NCBI GenBank assembly: GCA_001579985.1
Contig: LRSR01005502.1
Coordinates: forward strand, 1-24,209
Direction: 5' to 3'
Source: Hypsibius dujardini
Lineage: Eukaryota; Tardigrada; Eutardigrada; Parachela; Hypsibiidae
Length of the DNA: 24,209 bases
Under the pieces are notes generated by a model, which worked only from the letters and a program-made list of their open reading frames with translations, searched no databases and was not told where the DNA came from. This document shows, piece after piece, positions 1-8,587 of this stretch. A program made the translations under genes and the position numbers. Position 1 is the first letter of the stretch, and the number at the start of each line of letters is the position of its first letter.

Positions 1-149
1 AGATTGACTTTGCAAAGGGTTCCTTGAGAGAGCGGATTTGTCACGTTGTACTTTTATTTTATATATCTTAAATTCAAATTTATTTTGATTTTAATTAGTC
101 TACCATGGGTGGTGTTCCTCCTCGGTAGCATTTTACTCGGATAAGACTC
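1..149. other. Left edge, no recognisable feature
   Basis: AT-rich sequence before the duplicated segment begins. I see no open frame, splice-bounded exon or repeat terminus here. It may be flanking DNA or the part of the duplicated unit that has no match in the second copy. Confidence 0.4.
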
Positions 150-847
150 CATTAACACGTCCCAAATATCATGTTCAGCCCATGTCTGGCCTGTGGAGTT
201 TCTGTGGGAGCGGCAACGCAGCAAATTATTACGCAGTGGAGAAACAGAAAGTTAGTGCTACAACACAAGAATTGAGGAAACTCCAAATCAATTTTTACTC
301 GTTTCTTACCTGGCAGCGTTTATCAGGCTCGGGCTCATGAGCCACATGGCAAGGAAAAGGATGTGAAGCCTGTCCGACCATAGTTTTGACCGTCCGGAAG
401 TTTGGACGACCCTGGTCATCACGCTGACCCACAATTGCACGTATTAAGAGAATTCGATAAAGTACTTTAATTAACCGAATAATGATTGAAATTCTTAATA
501 CAAGCTTCGTTAAGCGTTAAACCACAGGGCGCCAACAGCAGCAATCGGCAACGGAAAAAACACCTAATATTCAATCTATAAACGGTGCCTTGAGAATTAA
601 TTGCGATTTGTGAGTGAGATTATGGGTAACTTCCATATCTTCGAGGACAGCAGCTCCAGGCTATATGTGTGTGCTTTGCGGATGGATCCTCTAGAACCGG
701 AATATCTGCCATTGAGTGCACTTTTAACCGGTTTGTCGGTTTTTGTTCTGTATACAGCGCACATCGTATTTTTTTAATTTCGGTATACCCTGCCCCCCTC
801 CCCTCCCCTTCCCTCGTACAACCCTGGTCGCAGGCTTAGACTACAAC
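150..847. repeat. Duplicated segment, copy 1 (uninterrupted)
   Basis: About 700 bp that reappears at 11135-13605 in the same order and orientation. Shared landmarks include TCCCAAATATCATG, TTACCTGGCAGCGTTTATCA, the CCTGTCCGACCA stretch, GTGTGTGCTTTGCGGAT and a C-rich run near 790-820. No coding capacity is evident. This copy keeps uninterrupted the three sites (near 352, 361-368 and 583-590) at which copy 2 carries transposons, so it serves as the empty-site reference. Both copies lie on the 5' side of a UGT gene, which suggests the duplicated unit was larger and included the UGT. The homology stops at 847, where a TIR-bounded insert begins, and picks up again for a short C-rich stretch after 3641. 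Confidence 0.75.
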
Positions 848-1579
848 CCAGTGCGAATAAGATCGCTGTACAGGCATCAAAAAGCGCTTTGAACAATGCC
901 TGCACAGCGCCTTTTCGGCCACTTTCGCTCTGGTATACAGGCGTTCTCAAAGGCCTTTTGGCAAAATGAGAAAAGCGCTGTATGAAAACAATTACAGGTC
1001 TTTGGGAACCCGGTGCAGATTTTCTAAAAAACCTTGAAATGCGGTGGGTATGGTCGCAAATGGCTAGCACAGCATTTCGATTATCGGTGGTATTTTCAAC
1101 AACAAATAGAGCAGGATAGACTTCAAATAATCTGCTAAAAAAAACTAGAAAACGGTTACAAAAATAAAATAAATCTGACTATCACGCAGTCACTTTTTGT
1201 CTGACAGAAAATACCAACAAAAATCTGTATTTGAAAACCGAAATACTTCCCTATCTATCAGCATTCATTGTCACGTACAATGAATCGATAACATACAGTA
1301 ACCACTACTGGAATAGATCCTCTACGTCATCACCACCGCCGTCACCCAGCGCCTTCTTCGTCTTCGTTATCCGGATGAGGGGCTTTCTTGAACTGCCGCT
1401 TCGCCGTTTCCAGAATTGTACCGACTTTGTCGCGGAACTTCTCCTGCGATAGTTCCGGCTTCCCCCGGAAGGCCGACTAATCTTTCATGATCTCTAAAAA
1501 AGGAAGATGAAAAGGAGTTAGATACTGACTCAACCTTCAAAACTCAGACCCCGTACAAACAGACAAGTAATAGTCAGTA

Positions 1580-1676
1580 AGTCACTAGGACAGACATGCA
1601 GACAAACATATAAACAGACAGACAAAAAGACAAACAGATAGACACACAGACAGGTAAACAGACAGACAGACAAACA
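1580..1676. repeat. GACA-type microsatellite
   Basis: Imperfect tandem GACA/AACA units within the last intron of the BEN-like pseudogene. It creates no credible protein; its short open frames are repeat artefacts. Confidence 0.85.
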
Positions 1677-1914
1677 GTGGGGTTATTCATTTTGCCACAC
1701 CTTCAATTTTGCCGAGCTTTTCCTCGTCAAGCTGCTTGCGAGCAATGACTGAATTTCGAAGACCCTGCTTGGACAGCACGCCGTAGACAAGATCATCTTC
1801 CGAGAACAATTCGAGCATGCCGGCTTTGATGGCGTAGCAGTCCCTCTTTTCTTTTTTCATTGCTGGCTGAAAGAAAGAAAACGATGCATAAAGCTTCGCG
1901 CTTACAAGAATTCA

Positions 1915-2052
1915 GACAGTCCGAAAGACAGGCGGGAAGACAGACTGAGACAGGCAAACAAACTAACAACCACAGACAGACAAACAGACAGACAGATAGA
2001 CAGACAAACAAACAGACAGACAGATAGATTGACAAACAAACAGACAGACGCA
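1915..2052. repeat. GACA-type microsatellite
   Basis: A second imperfect GACA/AACA array, in the intron between the exons at 2144-2093 and 1862-1701. On the minus strand it reads as a spurious VCLSVCLF-rich open frame. Confidence 0.85.
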
Positions 2053-3641
2053 CGCAGATATGGTTAGGCTAAACTCAACAGAATTTGCAAACCTTCTTCA
2101 GTTCGCTTGCGTTTCTCCGTAATTTCGGACTCCAGCGCCATGTACTGCAAAATAGGCAAACAGGTATTTTGTACAACGAATTTCCGTTTGTGTGTATGAA
2201 AGCGAAATTCGCTTACTTTCTTTACTTGGTAGTCAAATTTGAATTTCAGTTGGGTGTTCTACAAAAGATCAGACCAAGAAAAAATGGACCAAAAAAAGAT
2301 GCGGCTAGTTGTCTTACCTGATTTTTCGCAACGGCAAGTTCATTTGCAAACTTCTGCAGTTTCTGCAACATTATGTTTCAGTTAACAGGAATACTTAATT
2401 CTGGCTATTATCAAAATGCTGAACGTTTAAGTGATCAACCAATCAATGGAGCGTTATGGAGCACCTGTTCGGTCTCTGCCTTGTTCTTCCGAAGCTCCTC
2501 CATCAATTGCTCGATACCGGAAGGCTCCAACTGGATTCCGTCTGAAAGGGCGCTGCTGGTTGAGGTCGATTCATCGTCCGGAGATTGATTGGTTGATTTA
2601 AGAGCAGCTTTCGAACCAGCAATGAAGATTCATTGACTGGCTGATTTTGGAGCCGGCTGGTCGTTCTTCCCTCCTTTGCCCTTGGGGTCTTTTCCGAATG
2701 CTTTGTCCTTCAGTTCCTCCACGGTGGTTCCGATGTCAATCAGCAGTTTCTTGATAAACTCCTTTGCATTCTTCGTGACATCTGCAATGTCTTGAGGGCT
2801 TGCTAAAAATCGTCGCTCCAACGCCCGTGCATCTTTCACTGTCAGCGTAAAAGAACAGTAAAACATATCACATCTACTGAAAGAAATGATAAAACATTGT
2901 GAGCGAGTGTTTTATAACAGTTAATGAACTCTTTGGTGAGACCCGACTGAGTAACCGTTGGAACTTTATTTCAGATTAAAATTGTTTGATGATTGGTTGA
3001 AAATAGGCTGATTGATTGATTTGTGCAGAAGGGAATGGGTACACGTCACAAAATTGCATTTAGATTTTTACCGTTTGAAAAAAAATGTCTGGATACCCCA
3101 GAAGTGAGACCCATCTTACCGGTATCCAAACGTAAAACGACGCAGAGAATCCATTTCTAAGACCATTTTTCCGTCCCCAATCCTTCGCAAATGACATCTT
3201 CACCAACATCTATGTCGATTACACTCCGTTTCTGCAGATTAGCAAACGGCGTCGCAGAAGTGCTCGGCTTTTTATCCAAGAACTAGTACACAAGGGCAGG
3301 CATAAAAACCATTTTTTACGAGAAAAAAAAGTTTTGATTGCGAGAAAAATCGTTCTATTTGCCAATGCCTACAATAAATGACGAGTAAGAGCAAGAGCAA
3401 CCCTTGAGATCGGGAGCGTACAGTACTGTACATTGCTGGTGCCGATAATTTTTCTTTCGATTTTTTCCCATTTCCTCATGTGGATATTAAAAACGCCTGT
3501 GGAGTGGCCTGGGCAGACATTGTGCAGGCACTCGACTAAAGGTCTTTGAAGGGGTCTCCACAGCCGCTGCACTGACTTCTGTAAAGGCCTTCCGAAAAAG
3601 GCGCTGTGCAGCGGCACGGATGGGGTATTTATTCGCACTGG

Positions 3642-3852
3642 GAAGTCCCCCCCCCCTTCCCCCTTTTTGTCTCCTCCCAGTGTCGTTTTTTTCGATGTTG
3701 ACCGTTGATCCCTAACTTGATAAATTGAAGATTGATATTTTTTTTCGTCTCACAAAAAAACTGAAACCTAAATATTGGACCCTTTTTGTTTACCTTTTTA
3801 GTTTCGGTCACACTTGACCTATTTTCAAAACGTCGGTGTTTTATACCTAAAG
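3642..3852. other. Unassigned spacer after the TIR insert
   Basis: It starts with a C-rich run matching the second copy of the duplicated segment (AAGTCCCC...), then becomes AT-rich with homopolymer runs. No exon or repeat terminus was recognised. With 4322-4464 it forms extra sequence in front of UGT1 that has no match in front of UGT2. Confidence 0.4.
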
Positions 3853-4321
3853 TAAAGATCGACATCGCGTGACTTTTCCTACGCGGACGCGGAAAAACTG
3901 TTTCAAATTTTACGCGGCGCGGAATCGCGCGGAATTTAGGAAGTTTAAGTCTACGCGGAACGACGCGGAAAACACAGTTTTAGAAAGCGACGCGGTGCGA
4001 CGCGGAAATAAACTGCAACGTGACGCGGAAATAAACTGAAGTGGAAAATGTATCACTTTTTTAGCTTCTGAAACAGATCGGTATAAGAGATTCAAAATCA
4101 ATGATCAACATCTCTTTCGGGAATCACCACTGATCACTAGCTAATCAACTGATCAACCGTACACTGACTGATTCAGGAATTAAGCGCTGTTTCTTGGAAT
4201 ACGCGGCGCGGAACAGAGCGGTTCAGCTCTGACGCGACGCGGAAACATTAACTATTTTTCTACGCGGAGCGGTGCGGTATTTCCGCGTCGCGTCCGCGTC
4301 GCGCGTGGATGTCGATCTCTA
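3853..4321. mobile_element. hAT-like MITE with ACGCGG subterminal repeats
   Basis: A 469-bp element with terminal inverted repeats TAAAGATCGACATC at the left and TAGAGATCGACATC (reverse complement) at the right. It is flanked by imperfect 8-bp target duplications, ACCTAAAG at 3845-3852 and ATCTAGAG at 4322-4329 (6 of 8 match). Eight-base duplications are typical of hAT elements. Inside, the motif ACGCGG, often ACGCGGAA, occurs about a dozen times near both ends, with inverted CCGCGT copies at the right end. hAT transposases bind short subterminal repeats such as AAACGG in Ac, so these are plausible transposase binding sites. There is no coding capacity, so it would need a transposase from elsewhere. 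Confidence 0.7.
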
Positions 4322-4464
4322 ATCTAGAGATTGAGGAACAGATGGGATTTCCTAAAAATATCGAGTGTGTTATAATCACTCAAAGGGACATTGGTCAGCA
4401 CTCGTAAAATTAAATATAAAAAAAGGGGAAGAAGAGAGGGTTTTATTGTTTTTAAAAAAGCCCT

Positions 4465-5045
4465 AGTCGCACGGATCTTTATCCGACTCCTGATTACTGT
4501 AATTCTACTCGGCATTTTCCATTATGATTATGCCAGCGCAATTCAGACAAGTTAGATTCTTTATCCACAACAAGATGACGGCAATACCACGACAATGCAT
4601 ATCAACGGTTCGATAAAACATGTACACCGCTGAAATATCTGAAAACAATTGGGCGCAGTGCTCATGCGATAGTGCGCATGCTCGAGCCATTGGACGGTAC
4701 ATGGTCCAGGCCTGGCTGTTGTTAAGTACGCGCCCAGTGAACCGAAATCTCTCCCATGTGAAAACTGTATTGATAACACTGCAATCACCCAAATTCTTCG
4801 TTCCTTGTTTCTCGCAATGTTTATTGATATCAACCCTGCCGGCCAGGCATTCCAAGCTACAATGATACCTGCACAAAACTAACTGATACCAGCCTCGATT
4901 GAACACTTTTATATGTTCAAAGGTTCATATTTTCATTTGTCCCCGCGACAGCTCACACATAAAATACCATGCTTACACGGTTATTGAACATTTCACTCAT
5001 CAATTTGTAGTTTTTGCAATTGCACTTGGTCGTACTCGCGAAATC
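4465..5045 (+). promoter_or_regulatory. Conserved block upstream of UGT1 (candidate promoter and leader)
   Basis: This stretch matches 13645-14202 before UGT2 and, from about 4550 on, 17626-18112 before UGT3. Conserved pieces include TCTTTATCCGACTCCTGATTA, AACACTTT-ATATGTTCA, GTCCCCGCGACAG, ACTCATCAATTTGT and TTTTTGCAATTGCACTTGGT just before the start codon. Such conservation reflects recent duplication and possibly promoter function. I could not fix a TATA box or transcription start. The UGT1 reading frame extends 49 codons into this block, but that extension is not shared by the paralogues, so translation is placed at 5046. Confidence 0.5.
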
Positions 5046-6467
5046 ATGGCATCCGGAGTCGTAATTCCTCGCCAGCACTTCCTCCTCCTCCCGTTCCCAG
5101 CTTACGGGAACATGATCCCACTCGCGGAGCTGGGCAGGAAGATCGCCCGACACCATGACGTCACCTTCGCCGTCTCCCAATGCTTATTCGAGCAAATTCA
5201 GAAACGGGAGCTCATCTCTCCCGAGGACTTCACCCTCGTCTGCATCCCGGACGGCCTGGCGGAGCAGTTAGAAGGGGCGAATATCCTCGACCAGACGACT
5301 TTTACCACCACAATGAACACCGTCATTCTCGGCGTGCGGAGCCTCCTGCAAGCTGTACCTACCCGAAACAATGCCGGCAACCTATCAAACTCCCTCGGAA
5401 TAACGGCGCCGGTGGATATCGTCATAGGGGACTATACCCTCGCGGAGGGCTTGGTGGTCTGCCATGAACGCAGCATTCCCTTCCACTTTTTCAACACTCC
5501 CTGCGCCACGATGACTCTCGCCGCAATCTCCATGACAGAGGATCACCCCGTCGCTGGGACCAACGCGGAGGACAACGCGTTCATTGCGAAGCCGGTTCAA
5601 GGGAGTCCTCCACCGGCCACCCCAGAAAGATTTAAGAAACTTCTGTTGATTATGGGTAAGGCCACGCCTCATGTCAGCGGGATCGTCTTCAACTCCGTCC
5701 TTGAAGTGGAGACGGACACTGTCGCGCGGATCGAAACGTTTCCGATCATGAAAGGTATTCCGTTGCGATTTGTCGGTCCGTTGATGCCGGCCTTGGAAAA
5801 GATTTCAACCGTCAAGCTGGAGCAGCAGACGAAAGTGCAGACATGGTTGGATCGTCAGCCGGAAATATCAGTCGTGTACGTGAGTTTTGGTTCAATCGCT
5901 TACCCGAAACCCGAACAAATTGCGGAAGTTGGGAAAGCGCTATTGAAAGTTGGTAAACCCTTCATTTGGTCTCTCCGTCCGGAACAGCAGGAGCACCTTC
6001 CGGAAGAAATAACCTCAGGGTTAGGGAATCAATTCGAAGGTGAAGGAAATTCATTTTTGATACTTGGATGGGCTCCGCAGAAGCTGATCCTTCAGCATGC
6101 CTCGACGGCGGTCTTTTTGAGTCACTGCGGATGGAACAGCACGATGGAAAGCTTGGCAGCGGGAATACCGGTCGTGGCTTGGCCAATGTTCGGCGACCAA
6201 AAGATCAATGCCGAGTGGTTGGTGCAACGGTCGACCGCCGTCATGGTTGATGGAACGGGATTGAAACCCAAGCGGGTAGTATTGGCGGATGAGCTTGCCC
6301 AAATTATTTTGGCCGTGGGATGGAATGGCACTTCGAATGACAGTGTCTGCCGAAGTTTTGCCCAGGCGTGGCGCTTCAAGCTGGCGACGGCAACAAGTCC
6401 GGGTGGGAGCTCGGATATTGCGTTTCGAGAGTTAGTTGGTCTAGCGCATACATCGAATCCAGTGTGA
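5046..6467 (+). CDS. Plant-type UDP-glycosyltransferase, UGT1 (catalytic His replaced by Asn)
   Basis: Intronless family-1 glycosyltransferase of 473 residues with a GT-B fold layout. The ATG at 5046 is chosen because MAS/MTS-VVIPRQHF starts all intronless paralogues here. The N-terminal acceptor domain has LLLPFPAYG then Asn22, where the paralogues and the family have the catalytic His (AYGHMIP); the partner Asp129 (VIGD) is present. The C-terminal donor domain contains a complete 44-residue PSPG box, Trp342 to Gln385, with HCGWNS and terminal Gln, typical of UDP-glucose users. There is no signal peptide or membrane anchor, so it should be cytosolic. Loss of the catalytic base predicts little or no O-glycosylation; it may act as a binder or on unusual nucleophiles. 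The last residues and the stop codon come from a pogo-like transposon that replaced the original 3' end. Confidence 0.9.
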   Translation: MASGVVIPRQHFLLLPFPAYGNMIPLAELGRKIARHHDVTFAVSQCLFEQIQKRELISPEDFTLVCIPDGLAEQLEGANILDQTTFTTTMNTVILGVRSLLQAVPTRNNAGNLSNSLGITAPVDIVIGDYTLAEGLVVCHERSIPFHFFNTPCATMTLAAISMTEDHPVAGTNAEDNAFIAKPVQGSPPPATPERFKKLLLIMGKATPHVSGIVFNSVLEVETDTVARIETFPIMKGIPLRFVGPLMPALEKISTVKLEQQTKVQTWLDRQPEISVVYVSFGSIAYPKPEQIAEVGKALLKVGKPFIWSLRPEQQEHLPEEITSGLGNQFEGEGNSFLILGWAPQKLILQHASTAVFLSHCGWNSTMESLAAGIPVVAWPMFGDQKINAEWLVQRSTAVMVDGTGLKPKRVVLADELAQIILAVGWNGTSNDSVCRSFAQAWRFKLATATSPGGSSDIAFRELVGLAHTSNPV

Positions 6468-7066
6468 ACTGCAGCAACGCAACTCGATCCTGAAGCTCCA
6501 GTCGCTAGTACATGACCATTTCGGCAGCTCACAATTTCAGGAGATGTGGAAAGTAGGTTGATCCTACTCCGGTCATTTTCAAACCGAAGAGAATTTTGAG
6601 TTCAAAACTTCGTCCCAGTTCTGCTTTGACAGCAATGCGGTCAGGGAGAAGCACCAACGCCCTGTTTTTCTGTGTGCAAAAATTCACTTTTTGACTTGCG
6701 CTTAGCGCAAAGTCACTCTCTGTTTTGATAATTTTTACTACTCTAACTGCTTCTGTGACTGATCAATTAATTTTTGTGTTTCATATTTTTGGCTAAACTA
6801 ATCACTGAACTGGTTTTGATTACAGTAATTTATTAACGCTCGCATACAAGCCAGTGTATTCGCTCGTGTCAACGAACATCTCAATCAATGCACGTGGCAT
6901 GCTGTAACATTGAGAGCGCCCCCTACATACCACTGCAAATCGGTGTTTGATTTTTTTTTAATGTTAAGAGGCATTTCTATTTTTTTTCTCAATCGCAATC
7001 TTGAGTTTAAGTTATATGCACACCAAAAACTTAAAAAATGGAACACTTGGCCTTCAAGAGATGCAA
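6458..7066 (+). mobile_element. 3' fragment of a pogo-like transposon (copy B), overlapping the end of UGT1
   Basis: Nearly collinear with 17027-17625. It starts inside the last codons of UGT1 at TCCAGTGTGAACTGCAGC and ends in the element's right inverted repeat (TTAAAAAATGGAACACTT...AGATGCAA). In one frame it encodes the C-terminal tail of the transposase (ILKLQSL, FQEMWKVG), here interrupted by a TGA where copy A has a Trp codon. The left part and left terminus are missing, so it is a truncated copy joined to UGT1 by insertion or recombination. Confidence 0.75.
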
Positions 7067-7331
7067 AATTCACTTAAATTGTGTAATGAATGAAAACTTT
7101 GAAGTCCCCCTAATATAATCGTCATATCTTCAGCCTTTCTTGATATCTGTGACGACTCAAACCAAAGCCACAAAAAGAATAGTTTGAAGACGCTTTCTAA
7201 ACGGATATTCCATTACATTATTATTTAACCACCCGAACTTAGAGTACAATAGAGAATTTTAAACATTTCAACGAAATTTAATTTACCATTTATGCAGCTT
7301 TGATTTGTTCTTCTTCCCGTGCAGAAGAATA
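7067..7331. other. Intergenic AT-rich spacer
   Basis: No exon, repeat terminus or RNA gene was recognised. It lies between the right end of the pogo fragment and a UGT relic, so it may contain decayed UGT upstream sequence, although no clear match to the UGT1-3 upstream block was seen. Confidence 0.4.
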
Positions 7332-7426
7332 ATGTCCGAATCTGTTATTCCTCGCCAGCACTTTTTCCACCTCCCGTGACAGCCGATGGGCATACAATTT
7401 CACTCGCGAAGTTGTTGTTGAAGTTC
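7332..7426 (+). pseudogene. UGT N-terminal relic
   Basis: The ATG at 7332 opens MSESVIPRQHF, matching the start of the intact UGTs (VVIPRQHFLLLPFP). The copy quickly breaks with a TGA at the position of PFP, and then GGGCATACAATTTCACTCGCGAAG aligns to the GHMIPLAEL region. After about 95 bp the similarity ends and polymerase-like sequence begins. It is a truncated, dead gene copy, showing that the array once had at least one more member between UGT1 and UGT2. Confidence 0.7.
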
Positions 7427-7439
7427 ACTCCGCGAAGCG

Positions 7440-7940
7440 ATTCAAAGGCTATTCAGTCAATGATTTTTTCACCAAGGTCATGCTCTTGAACTCCCAGCAG
7501 AAGTTTCGTGTTGATGAATCGTTCAGCATCCGAATCACCCGCTGCTCCGTGCACCCTGGTGGGGCTCCGAGTCGCAGGTACACACATGACAAAAAGAATC
7601 GAAAGTGGTTTTCATAATCTATCGTGCAAGTCTTCGTGAGCCACAATCTTTGTCTTCCAGCAGCACTCTATCTTGGTGCGTTCCGTTTAACACATCGAAC
7701 CAGAAAAAATCCACACAAAGCAGAATGGAGATCATTAACACGACCAAAAAGCAAAAAACTCGAAAAAATGCTGCATGCGATCTTGTCCTCCAGGCAGGGC
7801 TTTCTGTAGGGAAACCCTTCAATATCGCAGATGAGCTCCCGAAATTTGCGTCAGTTCTTTCCAGTTTCCAAATCCAATTTTCAATACCATACCAACGAAT
7901 TCATCAATCGACCCAGCCCCAAATACGGCAAACTCGACAT
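7440..7940 (+). pseudogene. Relic of a Maverick/adintovirus-like family B DNA polymerase
   Basis: Conceptual translation in shifting plus frames shows a run of features I associate with the N-terminal part of protein-primed polymerases of Polinton/Maverick and adinto-like elements. First comes an N-terminal strand segment followed by a glycine/arginine-rich turn (7450-7580). Then there is an NLCLPAAL-type motif (7640-7665), and then an AGLSVGKP...ELPKF segment (7795-7855). The parts lie in different frames and contain stops, and no palm-domain motifs follow, so only a fragment remains and it is non-functional. It is probably an old genomic insertion or a piece of a large DNA transposon. The assignment rests on pattern memory, without a database search. 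Confidence 0.4.
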
Positions 7941-8587
7941 TGATTCATATAGCGTAAACGAAAATCCCTCCGTCACATTTTCACTCAATCCATCATGCTT
8001 TTCTGATTATTGGAGAGAAAGAAAACTCAACACCCTTCTCCTGCGATGAGATGCACAGAGACACAAAAACATGACAAGAAACAAAATGCATCACTCATCA
8101 GACTCATCAATCAACCAATCAAACACCAGCAATCATACGCTGCCTTCCGCAGCTGATTTACCTTTTATTCTCATAACTTTTTTATTAGTCGTTGAATCGC
8201 TTCGCCGTTGGCATATCCCGTATCCACGTGAAAAATCCTACAGAATGAAATGTATCGTGAAAAAGTGTTGAAATTTTAAAATTTTAGTTTTGTATATAGA
8301 TTTTAATAATAAGTATAAAAACTTTTCAAACTGAGATACAGTAAAACAAAAAGATCAGAAAGGGGGAGGAGTAACGCAGAATGCACCAGTGTGGGGGCGC
8401 CAACGGCTGCACGGCAGTTGATATTAGCGCCGCTTATGATCGGATTTTCATTGTTTTTTCCCCCACCCCGGTGAAAGGGTTTCTGGGGCAAGGGACAGGC
8501 ATGAGCTCATTTTAGCCCTTTTAAGCCCTTTCTGTCAGACATTGCCACTACCAGTACTCTTTTAATTTTCTTTCATATCCATTTAGT
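7941..8587. other. Intergenic region before an unrecognised gene
   Basis: Mostly AT-rich with a few short frames and no exon I can support. The pyrimidine-rich run ending CCATTTAG at 8578-8586, just before the next start codon, looks like a splice acceptor, so a 5' untranslated exon may lie here. Confidence 0.4.

Larger units (their letters stand above)
1342..3282 (-). pseudogene. BEN-domain-like protein gene, broken by in-frame stops
   Basis: Six minus-strand exons can be drawn with GT-AG borders and consistent phase: 3282-3120, 2838-2465, 2362-2318, 2144-2093, 1862-1701 and 1493-1342. The predicted chain has a charged, helix-prone centre (IEQLMEELRKNKAETEQ; KLQKFANELAVAKNQ; ALESEITEKRKRTEE) that looks like coiled coil. 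It is followed by a segment with MLELFSEDDLVYGVL and QLDEEKLGKIE and then FRDKVGTILETAKRQF, which resembles the C-terminal half of a BEN domain (protein-DNA or protein-protein module of chromatin factors). Three in-frame stops break it: TAG at 3157-3159, TGA at 2630-2632 and TAG at 1477-1479. Splice sites and frame are otherwise preserved, so it decayed recently. The BEN assignment is by eye and moderate; the exon structure is better supported. GACA microsatellites fill the introns. Confidence 0.5.
848..3641. mobile_element. TIR-bounded 2.8 kb insert carrying a BEN-like pseudogene
   Basis: The insert begins with CCCAGTGCGAATAA at 848 and ends with the exact reverse complement at 3628-3641. 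Next to both termini are inverted, degenerate repeats built from GCCTGCACA, ACAGCGCCTTTT-C-GG and CAGGCGTT (roughly 860-1000 and 3490-3625). In the second copy of the duplicated segment the flanks are continuous (AAACTAAAAGTCCCC near 13603-13617), so this is an insertion, with at most a short AA target duplication. No transposase was recognised; the only coding remains are the minus-strand BEN-like exons. The superfamily is not assigned: the termini do not clearly match one I know. It could be a non-autonomous element that captured a host gene, or an element whose own accessory gene has BEN similarity. Confidence 0.55.

Noticed and set aside
1793-2053. Cys/Leu/Ser-rich minus-strand frame (VCLSVCLF repeats)
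   Set aside because: Translation of a GACA microsatellite within an intron; no independent support.
4505-4906. Minus-strand frames in the UGT upstream blocks (also near 13677-13988)
   Set aside because: They are duplicated along with the block but differ in length and frame between copies, without a recognisable domain.
4899-5045. 49-residue N-terminal extension of UGT1
   Set aside because: Other copies lack it as an open frame beginning with Met; the conserved start is MAS/MTS-VVIPRQHF, so the extension is leader sequence.
6122-6532. 136-codon minus-strand frame over the end of UGT1
   Set aside because: Antisense shadow of the PSPG region; the matching frame in UGT2 exists only because the sense sequence is conserved.
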